The notes below the pieces were generated by a model. That model made no database searches. It was not told where the DNA came from and worked only from the letters and a program-made list of their open reading frames with translations. Below, piece by piece: positions 15,751 through 23,235 of a DNA stretch of 33,690 bases. The stretch comes from Flavipsychrobacter sp. (lineage in GTDB: Bacteria; Bacteroidota; Bacteroidia; Chitinophagales; Chitinophagaceae): positions 1-33,690 of the forward strand of contig JAEUVZ010000068.1 in NCBI GenBank assembly GCA_016786665.1. The letters are read 5' to 3'. A program made the translations under genes and the position numbers. Position 1 is the stretch's first letter. Each line of letters starts with the position of its first letter.

Positions 15751-17874
15751 TGTCCAAACCATACGGATATCAGTACGCCTGTTTCCATATTAGATAGTCC
15801 CATAGAGTACCTGAAGGGCGTTGGCCCGCAGCGGGGCGAACTACTGCGAAAGGAGTTGCAGATAGCCACCTTCGGCGACCTGCTCCACCACTACCCTTAC
15901 CGCTACTTTGACCGGACACAACTGAACAAAATAGCCGACGTGCAGCCCGGCACCAACGATTACGTGCAGATAGCCGGCACCCTTGTAAATATATATGAAG
16001 AAGGCGCAGGACACAAAAGCCGCCTGGTAGCCACCCTGTACGACGATACGGGAAAAATAGAGCTGGTATGGTTCCAGGGGGCTAAATGGCTGAAGAAGAC
16101 ACTAAAAGAAAACGAGCGCTACGTTATTTTCGGCCGCCCGGCGGAGTTTAACGGGTATGTAAACATCCCCCACCCGGAAATAGAACCCCTGAGCGCACTG
16201 GCCATGGCCGGCGGGATGCAACCGATGTACCCCACCACCGAAAAGCTAAGGGCCAAAGGTATCACCAACCGCTCCTTTGCCAAAATAACCCAGGCGCTGT
16301 TTGAAAAGGTATCGCAGGGCGATGTGCCGGAAGTACTGCCGGCGCACCTGCTGAGCGAGTACCGGCTCTGCAGCCGTTACCATGCCCTGCGCTGGGTGCA
16401 CTTTCCCGATAACAACGAGCACATGCAACTGGCGCGCCACCGCCTGAAGTGGGAGGAACTGTTCGCCTCGCAAATACTGATAGCGCGCGTGCGCCTGCAA
16501 CATACCATACAGCCCGGCTACATATTTGAAAAAGTAGGCGACTACTTTAACCTGTTCTATAAGAACCACCTGCCCTTTGAGCTCACCGGCGCGCAAAAGC
16601 GGGTGCTGAAGGAGATACGCCACGATACCGCTACGGGGAAACAAATGAACCGGCTGGTGCAGGGCGATGTGGGCAGCGGAAAAACCATTGTGGCCGTCAT
16701 GTCGATGCTGCTGGCCATGGATAACGGCTTCCAGGCCTGTATGATGGCGCCCACGGAAATACTGGCGCAACAGCACTACCAGAGTATCTCCCGGCTGATG
16801 GAAGAAATGCAGATACCCGTGCGGCTGCTAACGGGCTCGGTGAAAGGGAAAGAACGCAAAGAGATACTGGCGGCGCTGGCCGATGGCACGCTGCCGCTGG
16901 TGGTAGGCACGCATGCCCTGATAGAAGACAGCGTACTGTTTAACAACCTTGGCCTTGCCGTGATAGACGAGCAACACCGCTTTGGCGTGGGCCAGCGGGC
17001 GCGCCTGTGGAACAAAAACGAAAAAGCCCCGCACGTGCTGGTAATGACGGCTACGCCGATACCGCGTACCCTGGCCATGACCCTATACGGCGACCTGGAC
17101 GTGTCGGTAATAGATGAATTGCCGCCGGGGCGTAAAGAGATAAAGACCGTACACCGAAACGAAATGCACCGCGCCCGGGTGATGCACTTTATCCGCAGCG
17201 AAATAGACAAGGGACGCCAGGCCTACATCGTGTACCCGCTCATAGAGGAATCGGAAAAGCTGGACTACGAAAGCCTGATGGCGGGATTTGAGCAGGTGAA
17301 GGTGTTCTTCCCCGAAGACAAGTATAACATAGCCATGGTACACGGCCGGCAAGACGCCCCGCTGCGCGAGCGCAACATGCAGCGCTTTATAAAAGGCGAA
17401 GCGCACATACTGGTAGCGACGACGGTAATAGAAGTAGGCGTGAATGTGCCCAACGCTTCGGTAATGCTGATAGAAAGCGCGGAACGTTTCGGGCTATCGC
17501 AACTGCACCAGTTGCGGGGGCGCGTGGGCCGTGGCGCGGAGCAATCGTTCTGCATTTTGCTTACGGGTTCCAAAGTATCGGAAGAGAGCCGGCAGCGCAT
17601 GCAGATAATGGTATCTACCGCCAACGGGTTTGTGATAGCCGAGCAAGACCTGGCGATGCGTGGCCCCGGCGACCTGTATGGTACGCGACAGAGCGGCACG
17701 ATAAAATTAAAGATTGCCGATATAGTAATGGATGTGGCGATACTGGAGCAGACACGCGCCGCCGCACAAAAGATAGTAGAACAAGACCCGGGACTCACCC
17801 ACCCCGCCCACCAGCCGCTGAAGAACATCCTACTGGCGCAGACCCACCAGAATAACTGGAGTAAGATCAGCTAG
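15733..17874 (+). CDS. recG: ATP-dependent DNA helicase RecG (start uncertain)
   Basis: A superfamily 2 helicase that remodels stalled replication forks and branched DNA. The wedge region begins at SPIEYLKGVGPQRGELLRKE. Helicase motifs follow: Walker A GDVGSGKT, DEQH in VIDEQHRFGVGQR, TATPIPRTLAMTLYGDLD, ATTVIEVGVNVPNAS and QLRGRVGRG, then the C-terminal region ending near LTHPAHQPLKNILLA. Length from SPIEYL onward agrees with RecG (about 690). The start is odd: the only ATG/GTG/TTG in frame before the conserved region is TTG 15733, which lies in the right arm of the exbD terminator. Translation may begin at a rare codon such as ATC 15769 or ATA 15787. The coordinate given is the outer limit. 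Confidence 0.93.
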   Translation: MPLFYFCPNHTDISTPVSILDSPIEYLKGVGPQRGELLRKELQIATFGDLLHHYPYRYFDRTQLNKIADVQPGTNDYVQIAGTLVNIYEEGAGHKSRLVATLYDDTGKIELVWFQGAKWLKKTLKENERYVIFGRPAEFNGYVNIPHPEIEPLSALAMAGGMQPMYPTTEKLRAKGITNRSFAKITQALFEKVSQGDVPEVLPAHLLSEYRLCSRYHALRWVHFPDNNEHMQLARHRLKWEELFASQILIARVRLQHTIQPGYIFEKVGDYFNLFYKNHLPFELTGAQKRVLKEIRHDTATGKQMNRLVQGDVGSGKTIVAVMSMLLAMDNGFQACMMAPTEILAQQHYQSISRLMEEMQIPVRLLTGSVKGKERKEILAALADGTLPLVVGTHALIEDSVLFNNLGLAVIDEQHRFGVGQRARLWNKNEKAPHVLVMTATPIPRTLAMTLYGDLDVSVIDELPPGRKEIKTVHRNEMHRARVMHFIRSEIDKGRQAYIVYPLIEESEKLDYESLMAGFEQVKVFFPEDKYNIAMVHGRQDAPLRERNMQRFIKGEAHILVATTVIEVGVNVPNASVMLIESAERFGLSQLHQLRGRVGRGAEQSFCILLTGSKVSEESRQRMQIMVSTANGFVIAEQDLAMRGPGDLYGTRQSGTIKLKIADIVMDVAILEQTRAAAQKIVEQDPGLTHPAHQPLKNILLAQTHQNNWSKIS
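15745..15752 (+). promoter_or_regulatory. Possible -7 element for recG
   Basis: TATTTTTG fits TAnnTTTG but lies in the T-tract of the terminator, so the match may be fortuitous. If real, transcription would begin near 15758, downstream of the TTG at 15733. Confidence 0.35.
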
Positions 17875-18041
17875 TGTTTTTGCGGGGTGATAATCTTTGA
17901 TGTAGCTTCAACAAGGGTTAGGGTATTCACCGTAATGATTCGGGCACAGGCGCTCAACCTGGCAGGGGCATATCTTATCCACAAAAAAACCATTTCTAAA
18001 CCTTGTTTAAGATATTTGAAAAAACATGAACTTAGTGCATA

Positions 18042-18355
18042 ATGTTTCACAACTACTATGTATACATATTGAAGTGTAAGGATGATTCTTTTTATGTTGG
18101 CGTAACCAACAACATGGAGCGTCGCTTAATGGAACATGATACAGGGCTCAACACACGATGTTATACCTACAGCAAAAGGCCCGTAGCGCTCATGTATGTG
18201 GAGCACACAACAAGTATTCATGCTGCTGTAGCTCGCGAAAACAGATAAAGGGTTGGTCGAGAAAGAAGAAAAAAGCGTTGATAGAAGATAATATTAGTAA
18301 GCTAGAACAGTACTCAGGCTGCATCAATAATACTTGTTTAAAAAAATGGTATTAA
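18042..18355 (+). pseudogene. GIY-YIG nuclease-domain gene with a frameshift
   Basis: The first frame (18042-18248) encodes NYYVYILKCKDDSFYVGVTN with the paired YVYIL and FYVGVTNNMERR blocks of a short GIY-YIG (YhbQ/UPF0213-like) protein, and then stops just after AVARE. The family normally continues REKQIKGWSRKKK. That continuation, QIKGWSRKKKKALIEDN followed by KLEQYSG, is present in the next frame and runs to 18355. One extra A in the GAAAACAG run (18237-18243) would rejoin the frames into about 104 residues, the usual family length. So this is either a recent one-base deletion or a homopolymer sequencing error. The codons after the break remain intact, which points to a recent or technical event. 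Confidence 0.8.
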
Positions 18356-18368
18356 TTGTTATAATGAA

Positions 18369-18392
18369 TGTCAGCCTGAGCGGTAGCCGAAG
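18369..18392 (-). repeat. Dispersed REP-like repeat, inverted copy
   Basis: This 24-base stretch (it contains GCCTGAGCGGTAGCCGAAG) is the reverse complement of the repeat core in the left-end array with one difference. It lies 13 bases after the GIY-YIG remnant and faces a second copy at 18477. Confidence 0.75.
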
Positions 18393-18476
18393 GCTTGATG
18401 AAATTTAGTGACGAACGCTTGATAGCGCTACCGGTCAAAGTCACTCTATTCAACTTGCGATGTACCCTCAACAAGG

Positions 18477-18500
18477 CTTCGGCTACCGCTCAGCCTGACA
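18477..18500 (+). repeat. Dispersed REP-like repeat, direct copy
   Basis: These 24 bases, beginning CTTCGGCTACCGCTCAGCC, are identical to copies in the left-end array (for example 334-357). With the inverted copy at 18369 they bracket 84 bases without a gene. Confidence 0.8.
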
Positions 18501-18524
18501 ATAATTGCCGGGTGAGCCGCTCCC

Positions 18525-19346
18525 TTAGCGTTCGTACTTCTGTAATGGGCTACCGGGTTCTTTCAGGAAGTGTTTGTACACCAGTTTATCGGCCAGGGCG
18601 GGAAAGAGTTTGTTCATCCAGACGGTGAGCTTCCCCTGCCCGGTCATTACAATGGTGCGCTTGCGGGCGGCCATAGCATCCTTTATTATCCGTGCGCACT
18701 CTTCGGCGCTCATCAGCTTGCCTTCTTCCAGCGGGGTATCGCCCTGTGCGGAGCCGTCGGCCGAGCGGGCAACATTGCGGATATTGGAAGCGGTGAAGCC
18801 GGGGCAAACCCACATGACGTGCGTACCCGTATGCAGCATTTCCGTCCGCAAGCCTTCCAGGAAGCCATGCATGGCAAACTTGGAAGCGGAATACCCCGTG
18901 CGCGCGGGCAGTCCCCGGTAACCGGCTATGGAGGATACACCTACTATAATGCCCTTGTTCTGCATTATAGATGGCAGGGCATACTTGGTGCAATACACCG
19001 TCCCCCAAAAGTTGATGTCCATCAACTCCTTCAGCACGGAGAGGTCCAGCTCGTCGAAGAGGGCGCGCATACTGGTGCCCGCATTGTTTATCAGTACATC
19101 TATCCGACCCCAGTGGGCAATAGTGCCTTCCACAAAAGCTTTGCAGTCCTGTTCGTTACTCACGTCGGCGCTTACCAGGTAAAGCCGCGTGCTGTCCAGT
19201 CCGCTGAATGCCTCCCGGAGCCGGGGCAGGTTGCGCGCACAGGCAGCCACCTTTGCACCGCTGTTCAGGAAGACGGCAGCCAGGGCCTGGCCAATGCCGG
19301 AAGAGGCCCCGGTGATAGCCACTACTTTATCTTGAAATGAGTACAT
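18525..19346 (-). CDS. Short-chain dehydrogenase/reductase
   Basis: A 273-residue NAD(P)-dependent oxidoreductase of the classical SDR type. The cofactor motif is TGASSGIG (13-19 region), NNAG is at 87-90, and the catalytic triad is S139 (VGVSSIAG), Y152 and K156 (YSASK). The C-terminus (VWMNKLFPALADKLVYKHFLKEPGS) is a hydrophobic/basic tail common in SDRs thought to act on lipids or retinol-like substrates; the real substrate is unknown. I chose ATG 19346, not 19424: the Rossmann fold begins there and a -7 element TACCTTTG (19363-19370, minus) lies 16 bases upstream, so the longer frame would start outside the transcript. Confidence 0.88.
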   Translation of the reverse strand: MYSFQDKVVAITGASSGIGQALAAVFLNSGAKVAACARNLPRLREAFSGLDSTRLYLVSADVSNEQDCKAFVEGTIAHWGRIDVLINNAGTSMRALFDELDLSVLKELMDINFWGTVYCTKYALPSIMQNKGIIVGVSSIAGYRGLPARTGYSASKFAMHGFLEGLRTEMLHTGTHVMWVCPGFTASNIRNVARSADGSAQGDTPLEEGKLMSAEECARIIKDAMAARKRTIVMTGQGKLTVWMNKLFPALADKLVYKHFLKEPGSPLQKYER

Positions 19347-19475
19347 GCGGAGAATTGAGGTGCAAAGGTAACCCACTCCCGGCAAAGGTGCAGCATAGGG
19401 GGCGCACTTAAATAGATTATGCACAGGGTGTTAATAAAGGAAATCGCTTTTTAGGTACGATGTTTTTAATTTTCA

Positions 19476-19601
19476 ATGACGATACTTCCGGATAGTTTCC
19501 CGGAACGGGCAAAGGGTTGTGGCTCAATTATTGCAATAGCTGGTATAGAAGCTCTTTATAAAACTAAAATAGCTGAATGGCCCGGAGAATATAAACAGTA
19601 A
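19476..19601 (+). CDS. Possible 41-residue small protein or remnant
   Basis: An ATG-TAA frame of 42 codons, starting MTILPDSFPERAKGCGSI and ending KIAEWPGEYKQ. Its composition is protein-like, but I know no family that matches and see no promoter or ribosome binding site. It could be chance or the tail of a decayed gene. Confidence 0.2.
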   Translation: MTILPDSFPERAKGCGSIIAIAGIEALYKTKIAEWPGEYKQ

Positions 19602-19690
19602 GGCTGCACGATACAGTCATGTTTTTATAACATAGCCGTAACACGGAACCGCCCTGTTTCTTCGTAATTTCAGAATTAATAACTCTAAAA

Positions 19691-19699
19691 AAGGAGGAA
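19691..19699 (+). promoter_or_regulatory. Strong Shine-Dalgarno supporting a TTG start of phoH
   Basis: AAGGAGGAA ends two bases before the TTG at 19702. Strong Shine-Dalgarno sequences are rare elsewhere in this window, so it marks TTG as the start; no in-frame ATG or GTG is available nearby upstream. Confidence 0.7.
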
Positions 19700-19701
19700 C
19701 T

Positions 19702-20736
19702 TTGACAGAAGCGATCATTAACCTGGAAACTGTTAATCCCATTGAATTTTTCGGGATAAACAATAACAAATTCGACATTTTAAAGCGAAAGTTCCCACTC
19801 CTTAAAATTCTATCGCGCGGCTCGCAGATAAAGCTATCGGGGCAGGCGGAAGAGGTAGCCAACGCCCAGACCAAAATAGGGCACGTGGTAAAATACCTGG
19901 AGCGCAACGGCCACCTGTCGGAAAGCTACTTTGCGCAGATACTGGGCGATGAAGAGACCGGCGAAACGGTAACGGAAGAACAAGGCGGCAACGACATTCT
20001 GGTGTTCGGGCCCAATGGCAAGGTTATCCGCGCCAAAACCCAGAACCAGAAACTGCTGGCCAGCGTGTCGGAAAAGAACGATATTATCTTCGCGCTCGGC
20101 CCGGCCGGTACGGGTAAAACGTACACAGCGGTAGCCCTGGCGGTCCGCGCCCTGAAGAACAAGGCGGTACGGAAGATCATCCTCACCCGCCCGGCGGTGG
20201 AAGCCGGAGAAAGCCTCGGTTTCCTGCCCGGTGACCTGAAAGAAAAGATTGACCCCTACCTGCGCCCGCTCTACGACGCACTGGACGATATGCTGCCCAG
20301 CGATAAGCTGAACTACTATATGGCCAACCGTATAATAGAGATCGCTCCCCTCGCCTACATGCGCGGGCGTACGCTGGACAATTCGTTCATAATACTGGAT
20401 GAAGCGCAGAATACAACCGACCTGCAACTGAAAATGTTCCTGACGCGTATCGGCCCATCGGCTAAGGCTATCATCACCGGCGATATGAGCCAGATAGACC
20501 TGCCGAAAAACCAACGGTCGGGCCTGGTAAAAGCTACGAGGATACTGAAAAACATTGACGGTATCGCCCATATACAACTGGACGAGTCGGATGTAGTGCG
20601 TCACCGCCTGGTGAAATCCATCATCCGTGCCTACGATAAAGAGCAGGAACATGAAGATGCCCTAGAGGAAAAGCGAATGAAAGAACGTACGGAGATGTAC
20701 GCCAAGAATAGAGAAAATTACGAAAAGGGGCAATAG
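19702..20736 (+). CDS. PhoH family protein (PhoH-like ATPase)
   Basis: A 344-residue cytoplasmic P-loop protein. An N-terminal KH-like region (PLLKILSRGSQIKLSGQAEEVANA) is followed by the PhoH ATPase domain with Walker A GPAGTGKT (about 133-140), the conserved RPAVEAGESLGFLPGD and KIDPYLRPLYDAL, Walker B FIILDEAQN (about 228-236) and ITGDMSQIDLP. The C-terminus is charged and helical (about 315-344). Family members are linked to RNA metabolism and stress; the specific role is not settled. Start is TTG with a strong Shine-Dalgarno. The N-terminal MTEAIINLETVNPIEFFG matches what I expect of Bacteroidota homologues, which supports this start. Confidence 0.92.
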   Translation: MTEAIINLETVNPIEFFGINNNKFDILKRKFPLLKILSRGSQIKLSGQAEEVANAQTKIGHVVKYLERNGHLSESYFAQILGDEETGETVTEEQGGNDILVFGPNGKVIRAKTQNQKLLASVSEKNDIIFALGPAGTGKTYTAVALAVRALKNKAVRKIILTRPAVEAGESLGFLPGDLKEKIDPYLRPLYDALDDMLPSDKLNYYMANRIIEIAPLAYMRGRTLDNSFIILDEAQNTTDLQLKMFLTRIGPSAKAIITGDMSQIDLPKNQRSGLVKATRILKNIDGIAHIQLDESDVVRHRLVKSIIRAYDKEQEHEDALEEKRMKERTEMYAKNRENYEKGQ

Positions 20737-20907
20737 CCCCTTTTCGTTTAAACACTTCTGCACAATTTGCCGTCTTTGCGCGGCGCGAAACTTCCTGAAG
20801 CTGAACTTTGGCACTCTGATGGCCGCGCCAAAGCAATCTCACCACTCGTTCTTGCCACAAAATATCTTAGACAATGACTTGCAGGTCTGTGCATGTCACA
20901 CGTTATG

Positions 20908-20915
20908 TATATTTG
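20908..20915 (+). promoter_or_regulatory. -7 element three bases before the GNAT gene
   Basis: TATATTTG fits TAnnTTTG and is followed by TAC and then the ATG at 20919. This argues against the earlier in-frame ATG at 20874 and suggests a leaderless transcript. Confidence 0.55.
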
Positions 20916-20918
20916 TAC

Positions 20919-21368
20919 ATGCTCCATCTCCTCCGCATCACTTCTACCAACGAAGACTACATCAAGCTGGTATCCGAACTGGATAAAGACCTGGCCATCC
21001 GCGATGGCAATGATGCACCCTTCTTTGCCCAATACAATAAGAGCGACGATATAAAGCACGTAGTAGTTGCCTATATGGATAATATACCGGTAGGTTCCGG
21101 TGCCATCAAGCACTATGCGGACGGGGTTATAGAGGTAAAGAGAATGTACGTGCCTCCGGCACACCGCGGCAATGGCATCGCCTCTACCGTGCTACGGGAA
21201 CTGGAAGCCTGGGCCCGGGAACTGGGCTACCACAAAGCCATACTGGAAACCGGCAAAAAGATGGTAGAGGCCATCCGGGTATATGAGAAGAACGGCTACA
21301 CTGTTATACCCAACTATGGTCCCTATGCAGGGGTAGATGCCAGTATTTGCTTTGAGAAGGTGTTGTAG
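20919..21368 (+). CDS. GNAT family N-acetyltransferase
   Basis: A 149-residue acetyl-CoA-dependent acetyltransferase. Motif A for the CoA pyrophosphate is VKRMYVPPAHRGNGIASTVL (the R/Q-x-x-G-x-G/A form), followed by LEAWARELGYHKAILETG and the motif B region VYEKNGYTVIPNYGPY. The substrate is unknown. I prefer ATG 20919 over ATG 20874 because the conserved fold starts with LLRITSTNEDYIKL and a -7 element lies immediately upstream; the intervening 15 codons look non-coding. The gene stands alone, 182 bases after phoH, and marks the end of the GC-rich core before the AT-rich island. Confidence 0.85.
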   Translation: MLHLLRITSTNEDYIKLVSELDKDLAIRDGNDAPFFAQYNKSDDIKHVVVAYMDNIPVGSGAIKHYADGVIEVKRMYVPPAHRGNGIASTVLRELEAWARELGYHKAILETGKKMVEAIRVYEKNGYTVIPNYGPYAGVDASICFEKVL

Positions 21369-21494
21369 TGGTTGTCGCTGGTTAACAATAATAAAATTAT
21401 TAGACATATAAAACGGATGATAAATTTCGCACCTGGGTTGTTCGAGTGAAATGACAGAGTATTATAGGTGACTTAAAAATTCCTAAAATGACTA

Positions 21495-22331
21495 TCATCC
21501 TTTTCTTCGGTTCAATATCTCTTTCACTAGCAGTATTGTTATTAATGCTGAAATTGCACCGAAGAAAAACACCAGAGCAAATACCCACATCTGAACAGCA
21601 AATACATAGCTCAGATAGCTCATATGAAACCTCTTCGCTAGTTCAATCAAAAAAAGCAATATTCCTCCAATACCTGCCAGCCAAGTTCCCCAAATCAAAA
21701 GGTTCTCTTTTCTCTTTTCGCTTTCTACGTCACTAATTTTCTTAATCTCTTGTTTCTTATATCCGGTTCTACTAAATAGTATACCTTCAAGTGTAACTCT
21801 ACATGTACTATCGAATAGTTCTATAAACCCATCTTCTTTTAACTTTGATAGCATTTGCTGCCTATAAGACTCCAAATATTCTACATGCATTGTCGGGTGA
21901 ATTTCTTTTACCCTTATCCAAGCATTTTCTATCCCGATACCCTGTATTGCATGTATGGACAAAAAGTTCAGCATCCAATCAAGTCTTATCAATTGATCTT
22001 GCTCTTGAAGCCAGTCTTTGGCGTAATTCCGAAAACTTCCAGCTCTTTTCAATTCTTTACCTGTGTCTGTTAACTCCAGTAACAGACTATTATATTGCTG
22101 GAGGTCTTCAACGAAATTCGGAGGTACATCATTTGTAGCAAACTCTTTCTGTAACAGAAAATCCGTTATTTCAATAGATGCCGCTTGTACTTCAGAGTTA
22201 ATGTCTGGTAGAATAATATCAGGACTGCCCTCTAAAAAATTCTGTAATAAATCTGATATCCTAAATTCATCCTCATCTGGAATATACATTAGGATTTTAT
22301 CAAGATAGCCAAGCTGTTCAAGTGTCATCAT
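21495..22331 (-). CDS. Membrane-anchored protein with winged-helix-like modules (hypothetical)
   Basis: A 278-residue protein that I cannot assign to a named family. By eye it has two helix-wing modules: one ending LLELTDTGKELKRAGSFRNY (about 87-106) and one ending LKEDGFIELFDSTCRVTLEG (about 164-185). A charged linker (KKISDVESEKRKEN) leads to two membrane segments (LLIWGTWLAGIGGILLFLI and VQMWVFALVFFFGAISALIT) and a basic tail KEILNRRKG. There is no signal peptide, so the modules should be cytoplasmic. The sequence is clearly richer in A+T than the flanks. It is divergent from 22431, which shares the second module plus membrane-anchor layout. Confidence 0.75.
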   Translation of the reverse strand: MMTLEQLGYLDKILMYIPDEDEFRISDLLQNFLEGSPDIILPDINSEVQAASIEITDFLLQKEFATNDVPPNFVEDLQQYNSLLLELTDTGKELKRAGSFRNYAKDWLQEQDQLIRLDWMLNFLSIHAIQGIGIENAWIRVKEIHPTMHVEYLESYRQQMLSKLKEDGFIELFDSTCRVTLEGILFSRTGYKKQEIKKISDVESEKRKENLLIWGTWLAGIGGILLFLIELAKRFHMSYLSYVFAVQMWVFALVFFFGAISALITILLVKEILNRRKG

Positions 22332-22418
22332 AGTAATAATTTACCACTAATATAATATCCTGAATGCGAAACTTAAAGGTAACCATATGAGAAAGCCCCC
22401 GTTACAGTAAACTTTTAT

Positions 22419-22426
22419 TATATTTG
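22419..22426 (+). promoter_or_regulatory. -7 element for the 22431 gene
   Basis: TATATTTG fits TAnnTTTG and lies four bases before the GTG start, suggesting a leaderless transcript. I could not find a -33 TTG at 19 bases. Confidence 0.45.
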
Positions 22427-22430
22427 AATT

Positions 22431-23006
22431 GTGAAAGATGAATTAGATAAATACTTGGACGAGCAATTTGGTTGGTTATTTGACCTAGATAATCAAATAC
22501 TTCTTGCAGCTACTGAACTGCGTACGTCACACCATGATTTTATTACTGCTAATACTAAACATACAGTGGTGAATCAAGGCATGATAGATGCTTGTGAAAT
22601 AAGTCTGCACAGATTATCTGAATTAGGCTTAATAGATGCTAATACAGATGGATTCAAGCTTATCAAAGAAGGTATTTTGCTAAAGGCTAAACTTCCTAAA
22701 GAATATGTAAATAGGCCATTCGATTATTATCTAAACAGATTAAAAGATGACGAAGAAGCAAATCGTAAGCAAAACTGGAAACAAAGAAATTGGCTATTGC
22801 TAACGATGCTAGGATTTATTGCAGGATTTCTGGCTAATTACTTATTAGCTCATCTAACAAATGACGAAAAACAAACTGACAGAATAGAAACCCACCAACA
22901 AACATTCCCAAAAATCGATAGTCCTAAACTGTCCACCACACCTTCCCTAACCAAGAACCCCGATACCACTTGGAAAACCTACGATACATCAACAGTTAAA
23001 CTATAG
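22431..23006 (+). CDS. Single-pass membrane protein with winged-helix-like domain (hypothetical)
   Basis: A 191-residue protein of unknown function. Residues about 20-90 look like a small winged helix, ending LSELGLIDANTDGFKLIKEG. This aligns by eye with the second module of the 21495 protein (L-x-E-x-G-(L/F)-I ... L-x-x-E-G-I-L). A charged segment (EEANRKQNWKQRN) precedes one membrane helix (WLLLTMLGFIAGFLANYLLA, 121-140) and a Thr/Pro-rich tail. The start is GTG: the ATG at 22438 is out of frame. It is AT-rich like its divergent neighbour and probably came in with it. Confidence 0.7.
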   Translation: MKDELDKYLDEQFGWLFDLDNQILLAATELRTSHHDFITANTKHTVVNQGMIDACEISLHRLSELGLIDANTDGFKLIKEGILLKAKLPKEYVNRPFDYYLNRLKDDEEANRKQNWKQRNWLLLTMLGFIAGFLANYLLAHLTNDEKQTDRIETHQQTFPKIDSPKLSTTPSLTKNPDTTWKTYDTSTVKL

Positions 23007-23142
23007 AATAAACAATCAGGCTCACCCAATTGCTCCCACCCACCCTTTTAATGGAAGTTTGAACCTGTTCCATAATCTCATTATAATAAGCATCTTCGGC
23101 TGTACTGCCTATATCGTTCGGAGTCCATCCAATCAGCTTCAT
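22996..23142 (-). CDS. Possible 48-residue small protein or truncated gene
   Basis: A minus-strand ATG-TAA frame, MKLIGWTPNDIGSTAEDAYY followed by a segment ending GGSNWVSLIVYSIV. It lies between the 22431 gene, whose end it overlaps by 11 bases, and the sigma-factor promoter, and is richer in G+C than the island. No family is recognised and no promoter is clear. It may be a remnant. Confidence 0.25.
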   Translation of the reverse strand: MKLIGWTPNDIGSTAEDAYYNEIMEQVQTSIKRVGGSNWVSLIVYSIV

Positions 23143-23170
23143 ATATAAGAAAAAATATCCCACCCCGCAT

Positions 23171-23195
23171 AGGGGTATCCGTTCTTTGGGTTGTC
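23171..23195 (+). promoter_or_regulatory. Regulon element P1 (putative ECF promoter) before the sigma operon
   Basis: AGGGGTA (23171-23177), 12 bases, GTTGTC (23190-23195). Same bases and same spacing as P2-P4. Transcription would start about 55 bases before the sigma-factor ATG, implying autoregulation. Confidence 0.75.
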
Positions 23196-23227
23196 TTACT
23201 CCTAAAGCAGCCTTTGGAAGAAGCTAT

Positions 23228-23235
23228 TATCTTTG
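23228..23235 (+). promoter_or_regulatory. Housekeeping -7 element before the sigma factor gene
   Basis: TATCTTTG fits TAnnTTTG, 23 bases before the ATG at 23259 and downstream of P1. It could supply basal sigma factor, with P1 providing induced expression. The -33 region is weak (a TTTG lies only 11 bases upstream). Confidence 0.45.

Larger units (their letters stand above)
19347..19701. other. Intergenic region between SDR and phoH
   Basis: It holds the SDR promoter (TACCTTTG at 19363-19370, minus strand), a possible 41-codon frame at 19476-19601, and the purine-rich AAGGAGGAA (19691-19699) before phoH. It is AT-rich after 19420. No RNA gene or repeat was recognised. Confidence 0.5.

Noticed and set aside
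19347-19424. Longer SDR start at 19424
   Set aside because: The extra 26 residues lie upstream of the -7 element at 19363 and do not belong to the Rossmann fold.
21488-21736. 82-codon plus-strand frame at the end of the AT-rich island
   Set aside because: It overlaps the membrane segments of the 21495 protein on the other strand and shows no feature of its own.
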